From assembly GCA_016711085.1 (NCBI GenBank), contig JADJTR010000003.1:124001-188000 (forward strand): a stretch of 64,000 nucleotides of DNA, read 5' to 3'. A program made the position numbers and the translations under genes. The notes beneath the pieces were generated by a model. That model saw nothing but the letters and a program-made list of their open reading frames with translations, was not told the origin of the DNA and ran no database searches. Positions 40,709 through 49,847 of the stretch are shown in pieces (position 1 is the first letter of the stretch; every line of letters starts with the position of its first letter). Source of the DNA: Phyllobacteriaceae bacterium. Its GTDB lineage: Bacteria; Pseudomonadota; Alphaproteobacteria; Rhizobiales; Rhizobiaceae.

Positions 40709-41356
40709 TCAGTTCCGCCGCCCGATTTCCACATGCATCGCCGCCGGCGACGGCGTCGCCGAGGTCACGCGGTAGCCGAGCGCCTTCATGTCGATCCCGG
40801 CGAAAAGCGGCGAACCGCCGCCGAGCAGCACCGGCGAGACGACGATGTGCATGGCGTCGATCAGGCGCGCCTCGAGATACTGGCGCACGGTCGCCGCGCC
40901 GCCGCCGATGCGCACATCCTTGCCCCCGGCGACGGCGCGGGCGCGATTGAGCGCCGCCTCGATGCCGTCGCCGACGAAGTGGAACACCGTGCCGCCCTCC
41001 ATCTCCATCGGCGGGCGCGGGTGGTGGGTGAGCACGAAAACCGGCACGTGATACGGCGGGTTCGGCCCCCACCAGCCTTTCCAGCCATCGTCGGGCCACG
41101 GGCCTTTCTGCGGCCCGAACATGGCGCGGCCCATGATCCAGGCCCCGACATTGACGAAGCTCGCGGCGGCGAAATCATTGTCGATCCCGGTCGTGCCGTC
41201 CTTGTCGCCATACATGGACTGGAAGACGCGGGTCGGGAAAAACCACTGGTGCAGGCCGGTCCCGCCGACCCCGAGCGGATTGTCGAAATCCGGATCGGGT
41301 CCGCACGCGAATCCGTCGAGCGACATGGCGAAGGCGTTGACGCGCAGTTTTCCCAT
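40709..41356 (-). CDS. Dihydrofolate reductase family protein (RibD C-terminal domain)
   Basis: This 215-residue protein begins GKLRVNAFAMSLDGFACGP, the usual opening of RibD_C reductases, and has a VFVLTHHPR strand, the nucleotide-binding VRIGGGAATVRQYLEARLIDA and the ending HIVVSPVLLGGGSPLF. It should bind NADPH, with an unknown substrate. It lies 27 bp downstream of kdsA on the same strand and may be co-transcribed with it. Confidence 0.9.
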   Translation of the reverse strand: MGKLRVNAFAMSLDGFACGPDPDFDNPLGVGGTGLHQWFFPTRVFQSMYGDKDGTTGIDNDFAAASFVNVGAWIMGRAMFGPQKGPWPDDGWKGWWGPNPPYHVPVFVLTHHPRPPMEMEGGTVFHFVGDGIEAALNRARAVAGGKDVRIGGGAATVRQYLEARLIDAMHIVVSPVLLGGGSPLFAGIDMKALGYRVTSATPSPAAMHVEIGRRN

Positions 41357-41383
41357 GACGGCCTCCCGGTTGCGAACCGGAGT

Positions 41384-42220
41384 TCACGCCTGCTTGGCGA
41401 TGCGGTCAAGCGCCATCAGCGTGTCGATCAGCGCCGGCAGATCGTCGAGTCGCACCATGTTGGGGCCGTCGGAGGGGGCGTTGTCGGGGTCCTCGTGCGT
41501 CTCGATGAAGACGCCGGCGACGCCGACGGCGACCGCGGCGCGGGCGAGCGTGGCGACGAAGCGGCGTTCGCCGCCGGTCGCATCGCCCCGTCCGCCCGGC
41601 TGCTGCACCGAATGGGTGGCGTCGAAGATCACCGGCGCGCCGGTGGTTTCCGCCATGATCGGCAGCGCCCGCATGTCGGCGACGAGCGTGTTGTAGCCGA
41701 AGGAGACGCCGCGCTCGGTCACCAGCACGTTCGGGTTGCCCGCGCCGGCGATCTTGGCGACGACGTTCCTCATGTCCCAGGGGGCGAGGAACTGGCCCTT
41801 CTTGACGTTGACGATGCGGCCGGTGGCCGCGGCGGCGAGCAGCAGATCGGTCTGGCGGCACAGGAAGGCCGGGATCTGCAGCACGTCGACCACCGGGGCG
41901 ACCTCGGCGCATTGGCCGGCCTCGTGCACGTCGGTCAGCACCGGCAGGCCGAGTTCCGCCTTCAGATCGGCGAAGACGGCGAGACTTCTCTCCAGCCCCA
42001 GGCCGCGTTTTCCCGCAAGCGAGGTGCGGTTGGCCTTGTCGAAGGAGGATTTGTAGACGAGGCCGATGCCGCTCTTTTCCGCCATCTCCCTCAGTCGCCC
42101 GGCGACCATGAAGGCGTGGTCGCGGCTTTCCATCTGGCACGGCCCGGCGATCAGGGTCAGCGGCCGGTCATTGCCGAATATCGCGTCGCCGACGCGCACA
42201 TGGGCGTTGACGGCGCTCAT
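41384..42220 (-). CDS. kdsA: 3-deoxy-8-phosphooctulonate synthase
   Basis: KdsA condenses arabinose 5-phosphate and phosphoenolpyruvate to KDO-8-phosphate for the LPS core. The 278-residue protein has [37 protein letters not shown] and [18 protein letters not shown]. It links functionally to the lipid A genes at 22-26 kb. Its separation from pyrG and opposite orientation are unusual for the order. Confidence 0.97.
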   Translation of the reverse strand: MSAVNAHVRVGDAIFGNDRPLTLIAGPCQMESRDHAFMVAGRLREMAEKSGIGLVYKSSFDKANRTSLAGKRGLGLERSLAVFADLKAELGLPVLTDVHEAGQCAEVAPVVDVLQIPAFLCRQTDLLLAAAATGRIVNVKKGQFLAPWDMRNVVAKIAGAGNPNVLVTERGVSFGYNTLVADMRALPIMAETTGAPVIFDATHSVQQPGGRGDATGGERRFVATLARAAVAVGVAGVFIETHEDPDNAPSDGPNMVRLDDLPALIDTLMALDRIAKQA

Positions 42221-42333
42221 GCCGCCGCCTTTGCGGCGGGCGCGGCGACGTGGCGGCGATCGGGCGGGGCTTGTTGCATGGGCCCGGCATAGCGCCGGGG
42301 CCGGCGCGGCGCAAGGCGGGGGCGGCTTGGCTC

Positions 42334-42487
42334 CACTCTCCCCCCTTGCGGCGGGGTCCGAAGGACGGGGAGCGGCGCGTGACGCGAACCCTTCGCCGCT
42401 TGCGGCGACAGAGGGGGGTATTTACGCGTCGCCATCACCCCCCTCTGTCTGCTGCGCAGTCATCTCCCCCGCAAGGGGGGAGAGTGG
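42334..42487. repeat. Composite palindromic repeat, copy 4 (fills the kdsA upstream gap)
   Basis: The gap 42221-42551 has no supported gene and consists mostly of this element. CACTCTCCCCCC at the left is inverted as GGGGGGAGAGTG at the right. Inner arms GACAGAGGGGGGT and ACCCCCCTCTGTC form a second stem. It is the same family as the element at 43087-43198. Confidence 0.8.
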
Positions 42488-42551
42488 GGGCGGCGCGCCG
42501 CCATGCGACCCTTCCTCTCCCAGCCGGGGTCCGAAGGACGGGCGAAGGGCC

Positions 42552-45500
42552 TCAGGCCGCCCGGCGCAACACGAAGCGCGCGCCATCGGGCGAGGAGAGT
42601 TCGCCCATGCGCATCAGCGCCCTCAGCGTGAACTCCACCCGCTTCTCGATGTTGCGGCCCTTCCTGAAGCCGCGCGCGATGTCGGCCGCGCCGAGCGGGT
42701 CGCCGGCGCGCGCCAGCATCAGCGTCACCGCCACGGTCTGGGCCAGCGCGTCGGCCGGGAAGGCGGGTTTGGCGGCCTTCTCCTCCGTCATGCCTTCGCC
42801 CGCGCCGCCGACCAGATCGGCCTCGATCTGCGCCTTTTCGTTCGCCGAACCGAAGCGCGGGATCTGGTAGTCGGGGCGCAGCCAGCGCACCTTGCCTGCG
42901 CGTTCCTCTTTCGCCCGCTCGGCGTTCAGCGCCACCAGCCGGGCCAGAACCTCGTCCTCGGCCAGATCGCGCGGCCAGCCATAGGCGTCGGCCACCGCCG
43001 CATCGAGTTCGTCGTGCAGGTGCTTCAGCGTGGCGATCAGGGCGCGGTCGAAGATGAGGGTTTCGTCGGGGGCGAGGGAGTGGCCAATCTCCCCCCTTGC
43101 GGGGGAGATGCCCGGCAGGGCAGAGGGGGTGCTTTCCGCGACCGGTCGTTACCCCCCTCTGTCGCCTTTGGCGACATCTCCCCCGCAAGGGGGGAGATGG
43201 AGCGCGCGCCACCCCTGACCTTTTCCAGCACATTGTACATCTGCGTCAGCGTGATGCCGTGCTCGGCCTGCGCCCGCTTGCGGTGCGCGTCGATCTCCTC
43301 GGCAAGGGTCGCGATGCGCGCCCGCGTAGCGGCGTCGGGGTCGGGGAAGGGGAAGGGGTCGAAACAGCGGGATTTGGAATAGCGCGGGTCGTTGCCGAAA
43401 CCGAGCCAGCCGCCGGCCCGCGTTGCCCACCAGACATGCCAGCGCGAGGAAAGGACGCCGAGAAGGAACGGATCGTCGCCGGCGATGGCGATCAGCATGT
43501 TGTCGGGCACAATGGCGGCATCGAGGAACTGGAATATCCGATGCTTCGCCGTCTCCACCGTGGCGATGTAATGCGGCAATTTGGCGAGGGCCGGGCGCAG
43601 TTCTTCTCTCGGCTTGCCGAACAGCCACCATTTGGCGGCATAATCCTTCGCGTCCTTGGTTCCGGATTTCCGAACCTGATCTTCACGTCGCGGCTTCACC
43701 GTCGTCAACAGGTGCTGATAGACCTCGGGGAAATCGCGCCGCACGGTCGCTTCGTCCAGCCGGAACAGGTCGATCACCATGACGTTTCGCGGATGGTTGG
43801 TGAGGTCGCGGCCGTTGCGGTAGGGCCGGATGTGCTTCTCCAATCCCGGCCGCCGGCCGAGGCCCAGATGCGCGGCTTCCGCCGGCGTGACGATGAAGCC
43901 GGAGCCATGCAATTTGACGCCCGGCGAGCAGATGCCGGCGTTCGACTTCAGTTCGAGCGTCTGCGTCACATCCACCCCGACGGTCAGATCGGCGTTGATG
44001 CGCCCATCCGTCCGCTTCAACTCGATAACTGGCTCGTCGGTGTCGATGCCGGCCTCGCGCGTCACCTCGAACAACGCGCCGTCTTGCGCGCCGGCCTCCG
44101 CCACCGTCATGGCGATGCGCACGGCGGCCGAGTCCTTCGTCGCCTTTGTCCACGGGTGGTCGCCGATGGCCATGATGAGGGAAACCGGCGCTTTCGCGGT
44201 GAGATGCCGCTCCACGGTGCGGCGCTGGAAAACCTGCGTGATCGAATTGGTGGTGACGAAGCCGAAGCGGCGCAATTTCGTTCCCTTGCGCGCCAGCAAT
44301 TCCGCTGCGCGGTCCCACCAGTACATGACGAAATCGGCGGGATCGTTCATCTGCGGATGCGCCTTCCACAGCGCCTCGGCGTAGAGATCGCCCATGCGGG
44401 CGCGGATGTCCTTGCCGCCAATGAAGGGCGGGTTGCCGACGATGAATTCCGCCTCCGGCCACTCCGGTCGGCGTGCGTTGGGCGTTGTTTCCCTGCCGTC
44501 GACAACCTTGGTGAGCGGCGCGCCGTCCCAGGTCAGCACCGCGTCGCGGCATTCGATGCTGCGATAATCCTTCAGCACCGGATCGGAGGGCGCGTCGCCG
44601 CGATTGCGCCTGTGCCATTGCAGATAGCCGATCCACAGCACCAGATCGGCGATCTGTCGCGCCCGCGGGTTGACCTCGATGCCGAGGAACAGATGCGGGT
44701 CGATCTCGTGGCGGTCGAGGCTGGTCAACGTCTCCTGTCCGCCAAGATCGGCCAGCGCCTCGTTCACCTCGCCTTCCAGCCGCTTCATCAATTCGAGTGC
44801 GACATAAAGGAAGTTGCCGGTGCCGCAGGCCGGGTCGAGCACGCGTGTTTTGGCCAGCCGGTCGCGGAAGTCGCGCACCACTTTCGTCCCGCCCTTGCGG
44901 TCGCCCTCCAGCGTCAGGCGTTCGGCGGTGGCGCGCGCCGCCGCCCAATCGGCCCTGAGCGGCTCCATCACGACAGCGATGACGAGGCGCTCGACATAGG
45001 CGCGCGGCGTGTAGTGCGCGCCAAGACGGGATCGCTCCTTCGGGTCGAGCGCCTGTTCCAGCAGCGTGCCGAAGATCGATGGGTCGACCTCGGTCCAGTC
45101 GGCGCTCGCCGCCTCGATCAGCGCGCCGATGTCCTCGCGGTCGAGCGGGAACACCTTGGCCTTGTGAAACAGATTGCCGTTGAAGCGGCGGACCTTGTCC
45201 TCGATGCCGTAGGCGAATTCGCCTTTGTCCATCGCCTGCCAGAGCTGGCCGACCATCGGAGCGAATTTCTCCGGGTTGGCGGCGCAGCGCAGCAGCAGGT
45301 CGCGGAACGAATCCTTCGGCAGCAGCTCCATGTCCTCGGCGAACATGGTGAACAGGCAGCGCATCAGGAATTCGGCGATCTCTTCCGGGTCGTAGGCTTT
45401 CTTGCCCCCGATTTCGTGCGCCTCGAGGCGCCGCGACACATCCGCCAGATGCCGGGCGATCTCGCGCGAGGCCTTCACCGCCTTTTTCGTCGGATCGAGC

Positions 45501-46102
45501 GTGTGCGGCTCGGTCCAGATCGCCCTCAGCCGTTCGCGGATTTCCGGTTTCGCCAGATCGTCGAGGAAGACGCGAAAGCCCTGCCGGTCGGGGAACTGCG
45601 CGTAGTTCTTTCCCTGTCCGGTGAAATCCGCATAGATTTCAAGGCAATGGCCGACATCGCAGACGAGAATGAAGGGCGGCCAGCCTTCCGTCGCCGGCAA
45701 AGCCTTGGCGTAATCCTCCGCCTGACGCCGTGCATTCAGCATCAGCACGTCCCAGTTCCGGTCGGCGCGCCCGCGCCGGCCCCGGTCTGTCTCGGCCGTG
45801 AACAGGTCGGACTGGCCGGGGATGGCCTTTGCCGCGTCTTTCCATCGGCTCTGCTTGGCTTCCAGCACGAACGCGCCGCGCTTGTAGAGGTCGATGCGGC
45901 CATGGCCGGTCTTCTCGCCGGCCTCGCGGAAGGTCACGCCGCGTTCGAAAACGTAGCCATTGAATTCGGTATCCGCGCTCGCCGGATCGGGCCGGCCGAC
46001 GCCGATCAAGTCGCACAGTTCGGCGAGGAACAGCGCATAATTGGCGCGTTCCGCCCCACCCGAACCGTCCTTCCAGCGCGCGATGAATCGTTCCGGCGTC
46101 AT
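42552..46102 (-). pseudogene. MmeI-like type IIL restriction-modification enzyme, interrupted near its 3' end
   Basis: MmeI-type enzymes combine endonuclease, N6-adenine methyltransferase and target recognition in one chain. The N-terminus (MTPERFIARWKDGSGGAERA) is followed by RIDLYKRGAFVLEAKQ, which fits the D-X9-EXK nuclease site. A helical spacer precedes methyltransferase motif I DPACGTGNFL and motif IV NPPFIGG, then the recognition region. At TQMYNVLEKVRGGARS the reading enters a palindromic repeat (43087-43198) and leaves frame, stopping at 43037. The true C-terminal part ([20 protein letters not shown] ... [10 protein letters not shown] ... RFVLRRAA) continues in another frame to 42552. 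The intact enzyme would have about 1,145 residues. Loss of the tail may abolish recognition. Confidence 0.8.
43087..43198. repeat. Composite palindromic repeat, copy 5, inserted in the MmeI-like gene
   Basis: The outer 24 bases at 43087-43110 are a perfect inverted match to 43175-43198 (ATCTCCCCCC... and ...GGGGGGAGAT). Inner arms CAGAGGGGGT (43121) and ACCCCCCTCTG (43151) pair as well. It introduces a frameshift and a stop into the host gene. Confidence 0.85.
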
Positions 46103-46174
46103 CTCGTCCCCCGATTCCCGCACTGAAACCGCAAGTGGATGAAAGCGCAAGGGCAGGGGGGCTCGCGCCTCTTT

Positions 46175-46292
46175 ACCTCCCCCTTGAGGGGAGGTCGGAA
46201 ACTGGTCGAAGGCCGGTTTCCGGGTGGGGGTGATTTGTCCGCCCGGATGCTTCCGACCCCCACCCCTTGCCCCTCCCCTCAAGGGGGAGGGG
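46175..46292. repeat. Palindromic repeat, copy 6
   Basis: ACCTCCCCCTTGAGGGGAGGT at the left (46175-46195) is mirrored by CCCCTCCCCTCAAGGGGGAG at the right (from 46270), with CCGGGTGGGGGTG and CACCCC arms between them. The stretch 46103-46861 has no gene I can support; it holds this repeat and the three described next. Confidence 0.75.
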
Positions 46293-46541
46293 AAAACGCC
46301 GCGCCCATTTCGCAACCTTTTCAATGCCCTGGCGCCCTGTTCCCCTGCTGCCCTCGCTAATCTATCCACCCCTCTTTGCGCCCGCCGCATAATCGCCCCG
46401 CCTCCCGCGACAGGGAACCCGGTTTCATGAGCCGGTGGACCGGGGCGGGGGACGGTGCGGAACCGGAGGGCGACGGCATGGCCCTCTGGTCGGAGACCCT
46501 GCCCGCGTTCGCCGCAGGCGAAACGCGGCCACCAAAAAGTG

Positions 46542-46588
46542 GCGCATGGCCTCGTCCGAAAAGTCTGCAACTTTTCGGGGCCATGCGC
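46542..46588. repeat. Rhizobial-type hairpin repeat (CCGAAAAGT...ACTTTTCGG)
   Basis: Outer arms GCGCATGGC (46542-46550) and GCCATGCGC (46580-46588) and inner arms CCGAAAAGT (46556-46564) and ACTTTTCGG (46570-46578) form a long hairpin. CCGAAAA...TTTTCGG hairpins of this kind are dispersed in rhizobial genomes. Confidence 0.75.
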
Positions 46589-46660
46589 TCCCGGCCCTTC
46601 AGGACGGCCCGAGGCGTTGCGTGCGCCGACGACGGCGACAGTCCGGGGCGAAAACACCGG

Positions 46661-46717
46661 ACGGGCGGCCGAAAGGTCGCACATACACCAAAAGACAGGC
46701 GATCTTCGGCCGCCCGT
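46661..46717. repeat. 13-bp perfect inverted repeat
   Basis: ACGGGCGGCCGAA (46661-46673) is perfectly inverted at 46705-46717, with a 31-base loop. It carries no T-run. Its function is unknown. Confidence 0.6.
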
Positions 46718-46745
46718 CTTCCCTGACGCCTGCCTCTTTCCTTCG

Positions 46746-46790
46746 CCCCAACGGGGAGAAGGTGGCCCGAAGGGCCGGATGAGGGGGCGC
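46746..46790. repeat. Palindromic repeat, copy 7
   Basis: CGCCCCAACGGGGAGAAGG is followed by GGCCCGAAGGGCC and GGATGAGGGGGCG, the same composition as the first repeat copy at 35886. Confidence 0.6.
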
Positions 46791-46861
46791 TTCAATAGCC
46801 AGACGCTTTTCAGGCGGGCGTGGCGACGACGACGCGCGCCCGGCAATCCCCGGAGGACACC

Positions 46862-47161
46862 ATGACCGACAACCCGTTTGCGCCCCCGCGCTTCACCATC
46901 GAATGGTCCGACATGCCCGAGGAGCTCTACGAGGCGGCGCTGATCGCCTACCGCATGGCGTCGGACCGCGAGCGCGGCCACGAGGATTGCCCGCGGCGCG
47001 TCTGCCGGGGGGCCGGGCGCTGCCTCGGCCTGCCGGCGGAGAAGGGCGAGCCGCCCTGCCTCGCGCCGCTCACCCCGTTTGCCTGGGGCCACGCCAGCGA
47101 CCACTGGAATTACATCCAGCGCATTTTCGACATGATCAGGGCGCGCAAGCCGCGAAGGTGA
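46862..47161 (+). CDS. Small cysteine-containing hypothetical protein
   Basis: This is a 99-residue protein starting MTDNPFAPPRFTIEWSDMPE, with CGGAGG upstream of the ATG at 46862. Its centre has EDCPRRVCRGAGRCLG and a further PPCLAP cysteine, which could bind metal. The C-terminal HWNYIQRIFDMIRARK is helical and basic. I know no function. It lies 73 bp before the OmpA lipoprotein gene and may share its transcript. Confidence 0.6.
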   Translation: MTDNPFAPPRFTIEWSDMPEELYEAALIAYRMASDRERGHEDCPRRVCRGAGRCLGLPAEKGEPPCLAPLTPFAWGHASDHWNYIQRIFDMIRARKPRR

Positions 47162-47234
47162 GTCCGCGCCGCGCTTTCGCCCGAATCCAGTGGCAGGGGG
47201 CGGTCCAAGAACGAAAACAAGGAAGGGACACGCC

Positions 47235-47882
47235 ATGAAATTCCGCCTCGTCGCGGCCGTCACGCTCGCCGCTTTCGCCGCCGGCTGCACCACCGATCCC
47301 TATACGGGCCAGCAGAAGCCGGCGAACGCCGCCTCGGGCGCGGCGCTCGGCGCGCTGGCCGGCGCGGGCCTCGGCCTGCTCGCCGGCGGCGACGACCGCA
47401 AGAACGCGCTGATCGGCGCCGGCATCGGCGCGCTCGCGGGGGCGGGCATCGGCGCCTACATGGACCAGCAGGAAAAGGAACTGCGCGGCCAGCTCGAGGG
47501 CACCGGCGTTTCGGTCACCCGCAGCGGCGATTTCATCGTGCTCAACATGCCGTCGAACATCACCTTCCCGGTCGATGGCGACAAGGTGCTGCCGGGCTTC
47601 GCCCCGACGCTCAATTCCGTGGCGCTGGTGGTGAAGAAATACAACAAGACCACCATCGACGTCGCCGGCCATACCGATGCGACGGGCGACGACGCCTATA
47701 ATCAGGGCCTGTCGGAGCGCCGGGCGCTGGCGGTGGCCAACTATATCCACGGCCAGGGCATCGACGGCCGCCGCTTCGCGGTGGAAGGTTTCGGCGAGAC
47801 GCAGCCGATCGCCTCCAACAAGAACGAGGCCGGCCGTTCGCAGAACCGCCGCGTCGAGATCAAGCTCGCGCCGCTGACCTGA
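47235..47882 (+). CDS. OmpA family lipoprotein (YiaD-like)
   Basis: This is a 215-residue lipoprotein with lipobox AAFAAGC and then a glycine-zipper region (GAALGALAGAGLGLLAGG, GAGIGALAGAGIGAY). The OmpA C-terminal domain binds peptidoglycan through TIDVAGHTDATGDDAYNQGLSERRA and NRRVEIKLAP. It should anchor the outer membrane to the cell wall. AAGGGA precedes the ATG at 47235. It converges with psuG, two bases away. Confidence 0.92.
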   Translation: MKFRLVAAVTLAAFAAGCTTDPYTGQQKPANAASGAALGALAGAGLGLLAGGDDRKNALIGAGIGALAGAGIGAYMDQQEKELRGQLEGTGVSVTRSGDFIVLNMPSNITFPVDGDKVLPGFAPTLNSVALVVKKYNKTTIDVAGHTDATGDDAYNQGLSERRALAVANYIHGQGIDGRRFAVEGFGETQPIASNKNEAGRSQNRRVEIKLAPLT

Positions 47883-47884
47883 TT

Positions 47885-48790
47885 TCAGGCCAGCGCCGCC
47901 GCGATGCGCGCCGCCAGGCGCGCATTGTTCTCCACCAGGGCGATGTTGGCTTTGAGGCTGGCGCCGCCGGTGAGGCGGAGCATTTCGCCCAGCAGGAACG
48001 GCGTGACCGCCTTGCCGGTCACGCCTTTTTCGTCCGCCGCCTTCTGCGCCGCGGCGATGTGGACGGCCATGATATCGAACGGGATTTCGTCCGTTTCGGG
48101 TATCGGGTTGGCCACCAGCACGCCGCCGGCGATCCCCAGCGCCTCGCGCGCCTTGTGGAAGCGGGCAATCGCGCGCGGCGTATCGAGGCGCAGCGGCGCC
48201 GGCCAGGGCGAGGCGGCCGACCAGAAGGCCGGCATGGCGTCCTGCCCGAAGGCGACCACCGGCACGCCGCGCGTCTCGAGGATTTCCAGGGTTTTCGGCA
48301 CGTCGAGAATGGCTTTCGCCCCGGCCGAGACGACGATGACGCCGGTGCGCGCCAGTTCGTCGAGGTCGGCGGAGACGTCGAAGCTGGTTTCGGCGCCCTT
48401 GTGCACGCCGCCGATGCCGCCGGTGGCGAAGACCTCGATGCCGGCGAGCGCGGCCGCCAGCATGGTCGCCGCCACCGTCGTGCCGCCGGTGCGGCCTTCG
48501 GCGAGCGCGAAGGCGAGGTCGGCCCGCGACAGCTTCATCGCGCCTTTCGTTTGCGCCAGCGCCACGCGTTCGTCGGCCGTCAGACCGATTTTCAACCGTC
48601 CGTCGACGACGGCTATGGTCGCGGGCGTCGCGCCTTCCGTCCTCACGACTGCCTCGACGCGCTCCGCCATCGCGGCGTTTTCCGGCCATGGCATGCCATG
48701 AGTGACGATCGTCGATTCCAACGCCACCACCGGTCTGCCTTCGGCGAGGGCTTCGGCGACGGGTGCGGCGATATCGAGATGGGCGTTCAT
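47885..48790 (-). CDS. psuG: Pseudouridine-5'-phosphate glycosidase
   Basis: PsuG splits pseudouridine 5'-phosphate to uracil and ribose 5-phosphate (reversible). The 301-residue protein has ALESTIVTHGMPWPENA, GRTGGTTVAATMLAA, FATGGIGGVHKGAE and VVSAGAKAILDVPKTLEILET, all hallmarks of the family. It overlaps psuK by ATGA, so the two act together in pseudouridine salvage. Confidence 0.95.
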   Translation of the reverse strand: MNAHLDIAAPVAEALAEGRPVVALESTIVTHGMPWPENAAMAERVEAVVRTEGATPATIAVVDGRLKIGLTADERVALAQTKGAMKLSRADLAFALAEGRTGGTTVAATMLAAALAGIEVFATGGIGGVHKGAETSFDVSADLDELARTGVIVVSAGAKAILDVPKTLEILETRGVPVVAFGQDAMPAFWSAASPWPAPLRLDTPRAIARFHKAREALGIAGGVLVANPIPETDEIPFDIMAVHIAAAQKAADEKGVTGKAVTPFLLGEMLRLTGGASLKANIALVENNARLAARIAAALA

Positions 48791-49755
48791 GCGGGATCCG
48801 TGATTGATAGGGGGGACGGGACGCGGGCGAGCGCATCGGTGAAAGCGGTGTCGGCGAAGCGTTCGGCGGCATGGGCGCTGGCGAGCTTCAGCACCGAGGC
48901 GGCGACACCCTCGCGGACCGCGTCCGCGAAGGCTGCGCCGCGCATCAGCGCCGCGACGCATGCGCCTGCCAGGGCGTCGCCCGCGCCGGTGACGTCGGCG
49001 ACGGTGCGGGTTTCTGGCGGCGTCAGGGTGAAGGCGGCTTCCCCGTCGAAAGCGACCACAGGGCGCGGACCGTCGGTGACGACGGCGCGGGCGAGGCCGA
49101 GGCCGCGCAGCACCGCGACCATGGCGGCGGACGGCGCATCGGCGGGGCGCCCGGTCAGCGCCGCCATTTCGCGGCGGTTCATGAACAGCGTGGCGAGGCG
49201 GGGCAGGGCGGGACTGTATCGAACCACTTTCGCCGGCGAAACAGCGATGGCGTGGACGGGTCCGCGCGCCAGGTCGAGGATCATGGCGATCGCCTCGGCC
49301 GGCGGATTGGCGTCGATCATCACGGCGGCGGCATTGGCGATCGCGCCGCCCGCCGCCTTGCGCTTGAGCGCGCGGCCAAAACAGGTCTCGTAAATGGACA
49401 TGTCGGCCAGCGCCGCCACGACGTCGCCGCGCTCGTCGAGAATGGCTGTGTAGCTGGCGGAGCGACGGTCGAGAAACACCGCCGTCGCCTCGGCGATTCC
49501 GGCAGCCTTGACGGCGTAAGCGATGAACTCGCCGGCGCCATCGCCGCCACGCACCGAACCCAGCGTCGCGTCGGTGCCGCGCGACACGGCGGCGCGCAGC
49601 GCGTTGAACACACCGCCGCCGGCGTCTTCGCGCATGGTTCCGGGATTGGAGGCGCCGGCGATGAACGCGCCGTCTGGCCGGCCGCGCCGGTCGACATGGG
49701 CGCCGCCGACGCCGCAAAGCCCGATCACCGCGTATCGCCGATTCGCCCGCACCAT
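48787..49755 (-). CDS. psuK: PfkB family kinase, probable pseudouridine kinase
   Basis: This 322-residue ribokinase-like protein probably phosphorylates pseudouridine for PsuG. It has the PfkB C-terminal signature VADVTGAGDALAGACVAAL with the catalytic Asp and an N-terminal GG-containing substrate motif (DAGGGVFNALRAA). The kinase-glycosidase overlap supports the assignment. Only 36 bases separate its start from the target duplication of the IS1595 element, so its native promoter has probably been displaced. Confidence 0.88.
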   Translation of the reverse strand: MVRANRRYAVIGLCGVGGAHVDRRGRPDGAFIAGASNPGTMREDAGGGVFNALRAAVSRGTDATLGSVRGGDGAGEFIAYAVKAAGIAEATAVFLDRRSASYTAILDERGDVVAALADMSIYETCFGRALKRKAAGGAIANAAAVMIDANPPAEAIAMILDLARGPVHAIAVSPAKVVRYSPALPRLATLFMNRREMAALTGRPADAPSAAMVAVLRGLGLARAVVTDGPRPVVAFDGEAAFTLTPPETRTVADVTGAGDALAGACVAALMRGAAFADAVREGVAASVLKLASAHAAERFADTAFTDALARVPSPLSITDPA

Positions 49756-49791
49756 CCGCGAGCAGCGGTTGACGCCGTTGCGCGGAGCAAC

Positions 49792-49799
49792 TCAGGCTC
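49792..49799. repeat. Target-site duplication, left copy
   Basis: TCAGGCTC at 49792-49799 is repeated exactly at 51917-51924, immediately outside the two ends of the insertion sequence. Eight bases is the usual IS1595 duplication length. Confidence 0.9.
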
Positions 49800-49847
49800 C
49801 GGATGTATCCCCTTGAAACATGTAGGGCGATTTGCTATATATGATGC

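Noticed and set aside
43097..46126. 1,009-codon open frame opposite the MmeI-like gene
   Set aside because: Antisense shadow; the minus strand carries nuclease and methyltransferase motifs.
46376..46865. Overlapping short plus-strand frames in the gap before 46862
   Set aside because: They run through hairpin repeats, have low-complexity composition and no ribosome site or family resemblance.
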